From the NCBI GenBank assembly GCA_964643075.1, contig CAZXQO010000019.1, positions 1 to 64,000 on the forward strand: DNA of 64,000 nt, in the 5' to 3' direction. Every line of letters starts with the position of its first letter. Position 1 is the stretch's first letter. A model generated the notes under the pieces. It searched no databases, was not told where the DNA came from, and worked only from the letters and a program-made list of their open reading frames with translations. This DNA comes from Desulfocucumis sp964643075. Its GTDB lineage: Bacteria; Bacillota; Desulfotomaculia; Desulfotomaculales; Desulfocucumaceae. A program made the position numbers and the translations under genes. Positions 61,501-64,000 of the stretch are shown piece by piece.

Positions 61501-62094
61501 AAGACTATATCCGATGTGATCATCCATTTGAAGTACACTGCCCGGGAGGATGCCATCCTCAAAGATCCTGCAATTGCCTATGCCAAGAAAGTTATTGAGG
61601 CCGGGGTGAATAGGGATGCGAACCCCCTGCCGCTGGTGCGCCTGTTCAGCCTCAAGCACGACTTTCCCACGGAATGGTACAAGTTCCTGCATCCGCAGGA
61701 CGATTGTGATAATGAGCTGCAGATGGTGATCTCCAAGGATCGGTTCCCCTTCTTTGCCAAGGACAAAAATGTTGAAATCACTGCAATCGATTTCTACGCC
61801 AAGTGCAGCGACAGTTCAGAATATAAGGTCCAACTTTCGCCTCCGGTAACTGTTTCCGACCCGCTGGTTGACAGCGATGCGGGTTTGTTTACCCTGACCG
61901 CTCCGTATACTTTCACCGATGGGCGCCCGGGCATCATTCACCACGGCCAAAAAGCACCCGTTACAGTAAGTCTACCCACTTCTTCGTCACCATGGATATT
62001 AAAGGTGCGGAAGACTGGCGTTACCAATTTCCTCTCCCTTACGGAGGCTGAGATGGAGGACATCTACCTGGCGCTGTCATACAAACTGAGTTAA
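52570..62094 (+). CDS. TcA toxin subunit (injection pore)
   Basis: A 3174-aa TcA-type protein, the pentameric translocation channel of Tc complexes. Residues 1-~215 hold two transthyretin/carboxypeptidase-regulatory-like beta-sandwiches (GSVIDTKSQGGITGLQVEAW; VKGFVYHLNASPVQGITVAA), not standard in TcA. VRP1-like shell sequence follows around ~540-760 (SSFGIAQLPRQHFVEKY, CDCEECQTVYSPAAYLVDIL). Neuraminidase-like and receptor-binding regions lie at ~1650-2200, with SFEDTMNFPSCYAPNNAIV after them. The long pore helices are at ~2500-2800, and the TcB-binding end contains DLDYPGHYFRRIKSVSLSIP (~2850). AAGGGGTG precedes ATG; transcription with tcBC is clear from the 16-base gap. Confidence 0.9.
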   Translation: MVQFSIYGSVIDTKSQGGITGLQVEAWSKDGNSPHLIGSAETGKEGRFEIISSERYNELFQGRVHGVVFKLYSGGELIAGTDDFSVRKITGEGAEVSIAIDYSRHTPVGGAVTVKGFVYHLNASPVQGITVAALERSLRKDNLIGKTETDGRGCYEFTFTPQQFKLNPDSPVLQLEVLDRQGKVITTSEMLLDLKEINKVHFIIDSPDYKGLSRFQKALQSISPHVGDVQYTELAENGRQQDISYLSRRSGKTLREVDRFVKAKQFSEQTKIPAEAFYSLLKKNLPADLNVLLCQKQGVIAAALDQAAKNNLIDTAVAEKKDEILEQFGRARVDWMLSAKRGQAEASLGDILSLATSDAKLHRKLLLSYISFEGEPKDFWNNFKKELGNKDLVAKIQLTLQLAWLTGNQTAIMKSLLSEENQTFRDLRPYAKYDLQDWQQRINEVSQSEKRLCVPPAIEGKDDQEKIRNYASAMARIVRDTVPTAVFAARLERDSTSKSPFDGCKSELSAFFNNNPDFEFMKHTTYTLTAGGTLYKFDGVKEKDKLIGVLKSIQRVFRLAPSYEAVAALYAGGLDSSFGIAQLPRQHFVEKYAMPLGGEDTARAVYQQATKTYMTALEICTELHPNLNLGPYVIPQQGIQPAGGAAPQDDQGIPEPDLRTMFGSLEQCDCEECQTVYSPAAYLVDILHFLEQRAPDVFQELKRRRGDLLDIDLSCKNTNTPLPYVDLVLERLEPLVMVLKGIYGSFILAESYQTVGTAEELAGNPEHYKRYYNQDGKKVYQDVSQSAAGAYNFVKNSVFPAELPFNLPLEESRIYLNHLGISRAELMQQFLPVNQSTDRYDPSDYNWAAEYLGISPQEATIITQIVDMGASIGVWNFYGFDKANGFTPIADPASTGQVITAGNWNDVLAGRVDVFLQQTGLQYTEMLYLLDTRYVNPVDSSGKRKITVVANSEKTSDPVTCVLEYLQLAGMEPGDLTRMHRFIRLWRRLGWKMYELDMAIASLSRLTESPLTSYFNRKDDLVQLAYAVWASKQFNLSVGTVAAFWGDINTTIYTDYDRDDQPGIASLYDALFRNKAVINPPDPAYDDIFNGIAKSFGGHSAGILAAVQITDADLSLLTKNLNIDTSSTNTLTLRVLSNLYRHAVLARALHLSSKDFLTVKAIIGLDPFGSPRETLSFVSMLDAIRTSSFSITQLDYLLRHQYTEDTGAAPTDQSITLFLTDLQAGLRKIELSAAPGTTSGAASDLSGTTPDTAQTRDELVQSKKNLIKQKFVEALKLSPAAAKLLLEETVVSSSSNQSRLFIEDFMDEAFISGEATSGTASGVLTPDLYPAQYNGFRLIDKISAFITGLKIADEELPYIVKSYNELGITNLAALPLTPTAGAAFREFKNLIDLVRARDMLPFGTPGLSDIFKPLFMHSQDPGGNAKERWLEQLEQRTHWGGLVTDLVGDKDALQGGGILKTNFPGDFKTGSLLLLIGKCRDAVKRIGLSAHQIAAEIRADLADADSQAVKNAAKARHEESEWYSIAKPLQDVLREKRRQALVAYVVAHPDHQSNLSWRNINDLYEYLLIDVEMSPLLMTSRIKQAISSVQLFIDRVLMNLEHANMDKTTPPLKLHPDQIDEWEQWRKLYRIWEANRKIFLYPENWLEPELRDDKSPFFKELEAQLRQNELSPENVEDAFLGYLEKLDSVARLEIKCVYHQVDADYDIDIVHVIGRTYGAPHKYYYRKLENGEWTAWEKVELDIEGDHLALFVWNRRLYLFWLMFTKKAQDVDITISQGDKSSATSGTSSVISYNEDSDIGQMQQGFYSAEATGDSSSGTTLPKAPLYWQIQLAWSERKKNKWLPRKMSKESINFSPFVNCTNEDVLNAIRDKFYFCLYPAATELRFLFLMQSEGVNGSIPNTLYQLVWVYFSFRDGNSDPVAINSYNPNNCKTYTLPKNICGSQMMLRQIDSQEGLYFSNDGAYLSSAPNGLYRLVVPSNALLFDNPLGDIFFFQDDVNTFFARYELEEMEDSVSASGNTTDPLNHNEHWVYKDNQIPDLAGPVEGWEELEDILSQFTNPVDEETAQGAAIINSSGTTISLNGKTFSGSGLAATLQQGAYRAGKYDAGIVMKQPQAGTGKTTLMMTCAPSVLRGLGGSTSAQTREASYHYEQRLAFHSHYHPHVQTFIAMLNVYGVDGMLKRALPTLLSFEDTMNFPSCYAPNNAIVKSSFPSDLVDFDYGGAYSQYNWELFFHLPMLVATRLSQDQRFEEARKWFHYVFDPTCSEGGGKERFWRFKPFYDLAGKKIETLDDLMTNAAELAEQVDKWMQDPFKPHVIARMRRLAYMKNVVMKYIDNLLAWADQLFRRDTIEAINEATQLYVLAAKILGERPQRVPPRARPKVQSYSKLDTDLDLFSNAMVDIELFIPPSAPANTNNNSGNSLGRMAYFGLAKNEKLLEYWDVVADRLFKIRNCMNIEGIVRQLPLFEPPIDPGLLVKAAAAGMDLGSILNDLSANTPYYRFNFMLQKALELCNDVKSLGGVLLSALEKKDAEALALLRQSHEMNMLDAIRYVKERQVEETKENLDALNKTRIVVQGKLTYYSSRPYMNNYESQHLNSMQTGLILQGVQGGIETLSTFLSALPDIKIGAPTGMGATYGGANLGMVLKAFSSYMGIMIGINNTTGAMAATQGGYQRRMDDWKFQADSAKKELAQIDKQILAAQIRQAIAEKELQNQEMQIENAREINDFMSNKYTNQELYEWMVGQVATVYFQSYQIAYDLAKKAEKCYQWELGIEDSSFIQFGYWDSMRKGLLSGEKLQYDLRRIEASYLEQNKREFELTKHISLVLLDPVSLLELQTNGKCTVHIPEVLFDLDYPGHYFRRIKSVSLSIPCVAGPYTTINCTLRLKNHATRKRTMLKTSGEPYGTTDYASDSDPSTGRFRYVPNESQSVATSSAQNDSGVFELSFRDERYLPFEGCGVISAWEIGLTEDQNLRQFDYKTISDVIIHLKYTAREDAILKDPAIAYAKKVIEAGVNRDANPLPLVRLFSLKHDFPTEWYKFLHPQDDCDNELQMVISKDRFPFFAKDKNVEITAIDFYAKCSDSSEYKVQLSPPVTVSDPLVDSDAGLFTLTAPYTFTDGRPGIIHHGQKAPVTVSLPTSSSPWILKVRKTGVTNFLSLTEAEMEDIYLALSYKLS

Positions 62095-62130
62095 ATAAAA
62101 TGATTCCTTAAATAATCACATTTGAAGACT

Positions 62131-62157
62131 AAAGAGGCGCCCGGCATGGGGCGCCTT
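62131..62157. terminator. bidirectional terminator after the Tc operon
   Basis: AAAGAGGCGCCC and GGGCGCCTTT with a 5-base loop, 37 bases after the tcA stop and 6 bases from the converging tetR stop. Confidence 0.75.
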
Positions 62158-62162
62158 TGACC

Positions 62163-62765
62163 CTATTGCTCAGGTCTGGTTAAGCCTTCTGCGATACAAT
62201 CGATAATTACGTCCATAATTTTTGGGAACAAATCATTGCCTAACTTTTCTTTATATAAGCGAAGCATCATAATGGCACGCATGACCCCGACAATCACTTC
62301 CGGATCTTGTTCTTTTAGCACGCCGCGCTGAATTAAAGTCTGAACGAAAATGATTCCCTTTTCTGTGTGATCTTGCTCAGTCTCTTCTATGAGATGCTTG
62401 GGTAATTTGCGGGTAATGCGTTCATATTCCCCATCTTGAAACCACTGTAGTAAAAGGGCGTCTTTATCGGCCAATTGGCCTGCCAAACGAAAAAAGGAAG
62501 AAATCATCTCCTTGGGAGGGAGATTTTCTCGAAGATGCTCTACTATTAACCGGTTTCTGATCTCTTCCTGGTTGTTCAAAATGACATAAAATAGCTCTTC
62601 TTTTGAGGAGAAAAATTTATAAAAAGAACCCTTGGCAATCCCGCATGCTTGAACAAGGTCATCAATGCTCGTTTTAGAGAGGCCGTATTTAATAAAAAGC
62701 TCTTTACCTTTGGTTAAGAGGCATTGCCGTATTTGTTCCTTTTCACTTTCAGTAAATTTAGACAT
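62163..62765 (-). CDS. TetR-family regulator
   Basis: A 200-aa repressor. N-terminal helix-turn-helix: LFIKYGLSKTSIDDLVQACG, then IAKGSFYKFFSSKEELFYVI. The C-terminal ligand domain is helical. ATG 62765 follows AAAGGAG at 6-7 bases; an upstream ATG at 62807 would lie before that site and is unlikely. It is divergent from the esterase gene, with a palindrome over that gene's promoter, so it probably represses it. Confidence 0.87.
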   Translation of the reverse strand: MSKFTESEKEQIRQCLLTKGKELFIKYGLSKTSIDDLVQACGIAKGSFYKFFSSKEELFYVILNNQEEIRNRLIVEHLRENLPPKEMISSFFRLAGQLADKDALLLQWFQDGEYERITRKLPKHLIEETEQDHTEKGIIFVQTLIQRGVLKEQDPEVIVGVMRAIMMLRLYKEKLGNDLFPKIMDVIIDCIAEGLTRPEQ

Positions 62766-62800
62766 CCCAAACTCCTTTGAAATTATTTGGTGAATACTTG

Positions 62801-62829
62801 TTGACATTTAGTCACCTAGTATTTATGAT
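62801..62829 (+). promoter_or_regulatory. esterase promoter with TetR-type operator
   Basis: TTGACA (62801-62806), 17-base spacer, TATGAT (62824-62829). TGACATTTAGTCA (62802-62814), a TGAC-N5-GTCA palindrome, overlaps the -35 box. The leader to the esterase start is about 190 bases. Confidence 0.65.
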
Positions 62830-63022
62830 GATTATATCAGCCAAATTGAGAAATGTAAACTTTAGGCTGCTTTAGCGAGCAGTCCTTTGTTTAATAATTA
62901 TATGACTGGGTGTACTTAATTGGTCATAATGTTCGAGAAGAAATTGCCCGAAGAAAAAGACAGTATATGGAGAAAATAAGTCTGCAAGCTAAGGACAGAT
63001 AAGAATTGGAGGAAGATAAAAA

Positions 63023-63952
63023 ATGCCCAGTCTGCGAGCTCGTCTTTTCAAATTCGTATTGCAAAACCGTCATCTATTGCGTTTTCGTCTGAAAAAGAAA
63101 ACCATTGACTGGAATACTTATGAAGCGATAGTCCGTTTCCGCCAAGAGGTTGAAGCAGGTGCTGGAAAATTCGGCAAACTGCCGGCCGGAATCGAAGTAT
63201 CTCCTGTAACTATTGATGACATTCCGGCCGAATGGATTTTATCTTCCCAAGCAACAAAAGAAAAAATTATTCTGTATTTTCATGGTGGCGGATATGTGTC
63301 TGGTACATGCCGGGCTCACCGGTCAATTGTCGCCAAGTTTGTTAAATGTAGTGAAATAGGCGCACTACTGTTTGAGTACCGTTTGGCCCCCGAGCACCCA
63401 TATCCCGCTGCCCTCGATGATTCGGTAACAGTGTATCGCTGGTTGCTGTCCCAGGATGTTTCGCCTTCTAATATCGTATTTGTGGGAGATTCCGCTGGCG
63501 GAGGTTTATGTTTAGCCACCTTGCTTGCGTTACGGGATCAAGGAATTCCTCTTCCCGCAGCAGCGGTGCCGTATTCGCCCGTGACCGATTTTAAGTGTAC
63601 CGGAGAATCCTATCGGACTAAAGCTAAGGTATGTCTATCCCCTGAGGGGATGACGCCTGCTATAGCAAAGCATTATGCCGGGGATAAGGACCCTGGCTTG
63701 TCTTATATATCGCCTCTTTATGGGGATCTTCACGGGCTTCCGCCTCTGCTTATCTATGTCGGTGAAGATGAAACCCTTCTCAATGACTCAACCCGGTTTG
63801 CCGAAAAAGCGAAGGCGGCAGGTATTGATGTAACCTTAAGGGTTGGGGAGGGAATGTTTCATTGTTATCCTGCCATGGCTCCCCTTTTTCCGGAGGCAAC
63901 CCAGGCAATGGATGAAATTTGTACTTTTATTAAAACCCACATCGGCAAGTAA
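63023..63952 (+). CDS. HSL-family alpha/beta hydrolase (esterase)
   Basis: A 309-aa cytoplasmic hydrolase of the hormone-sensitive-lipase family. The oxyanion motif H87-G-G-G lies in LYFHGGGYVSG, the nucleophile S157 in GDSAGGG, the Asp in VGEDETLLNDS and the His in GMFHCYPAM. It hydrolyses short-chain esters; the natural substrate is unknown. ATG follows TTGGAGGAAG. It is divergent from, and probably repressed by, the TetR gene. The remaining 48 bases of the window hold nothing recognisable. Confidence 0.88.
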   Translation: MPSLRARLFKFVLQNRHLLRFRLKKKTIDWNTYEAIVRFRQEVEAGAGKFGKLPAGIEVSPVTIDDIPAEWILSSQATKEKIILYFHGGGYVSGTCRAHRSIVAKFVKCSEIGALLFEYRLAPEHPYPAALDDSVTVYRWLLSQDVSPSNIVFVGDSAGGGLCLATLLALRDQGIPLPAAAVPYSPVTDFKCTGESYRTKAKVCLSPEGMTPAIAKHYAGDKDPGLSYISPLYGDLHGLPPLLIYVGEDETLLNDSTRFAEKAKAAGIDVTLRVGEGMFHCYPAMAPLFPEATQAMDEICTFIKTHIGK

Positions 63953-64000
63953 ATTGAGGGGTGAAACTGAATCGCTGAAAGTCAGGGCGGTGTTTCGTAT

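Noticed and set aside
1..64000. tRNA, rRNA, CRISPR array, integrase or attachment site
   Set aside because: I looked for tRNA-like GTTCGAATC arms, regular direct repeats with spacers and tyrosine/serine recombinase motifs and saw none that hold up.

Overview
The window reads as a piece of a Gram-positive, spore-forming-type Firmicutes chromosome, most like the Desulfotomaculum/Pelotomaculum (Peptococcaceae) group. This rests on strong AGGAGG-type ribosome sites, frequent TTG/GTG starts, a lysine riboswitch, ABC-F, LemA and HxlR genes, and protein sequences that resemble that group; no rRNA or marker gene confirms it. No tRNA, rRNA or CRISPR array was seen.

Layout. 0-18 kb is a degraded accessory region. 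It holds toxin-antitoxin modules (HicAB, a DUF4258/MqsA-like pair, lone MNT nucleotidyltransferases, a broken DUF433 antitoxin), an intact nuclease-helicase with a MazG-like partner, and many gene relics: XPB helicase with three frameshifts, a TOTE-type primase fragment fused to a duplicated helicase tail, a CCA-enzyme tail, an internally deleted rtcB, and a relic of the HExxH gene found intact at 26 kb. ABC-F, a secreted PHP hydrolase and a glycosyltransferase lie between them.

18.4-26.8 kb is the most unusual locus: a same-strand cluster of a broken patatin, an M91-like metallopeptidase, a 1371-aa beta-rich protein ending in 16 His-x-Asp tripeptides, a radical SAM/SPASM enzyme, and, overlapping it by 4 bp, a 276-aa HExxH protein resembling the putative peptide-modification (alpha-KG-HExxH) family. 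My reading is a RiPP-like system in which a very large carrier protein has its His-x-Asp tail modified by the two enzymes. The gene order and motifs are seen; the function is inferred.

26.8-44.9 kb mixes relics (group II intron RT, MFS) with ordinary genes: full rtcB, lemA, a secreted repeat protein, ferredoxin-nitroreductase, an HxlR/flavoprotein/VOC group, a lysine-riboswitch-controlled dapA, a DUF2889 protein, citrate synthase, and a MarR-controlled efflux operon (two HlyD-like adaptors plus a heterodimeric ABC exporter). Three copies of a mobile palindromic repeat occur here.

45-62 kb encodes a two-gene insecticidal-type Tc toxin: a fused TcB-TcC (2505 aa) with a candidate PD-(D/E)XK nuclease tip and a 3174-aa TcA with an added N-terminal beta-sandwich region. 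The window ends with a TetR regulator divergent from an HSL-family esterase.
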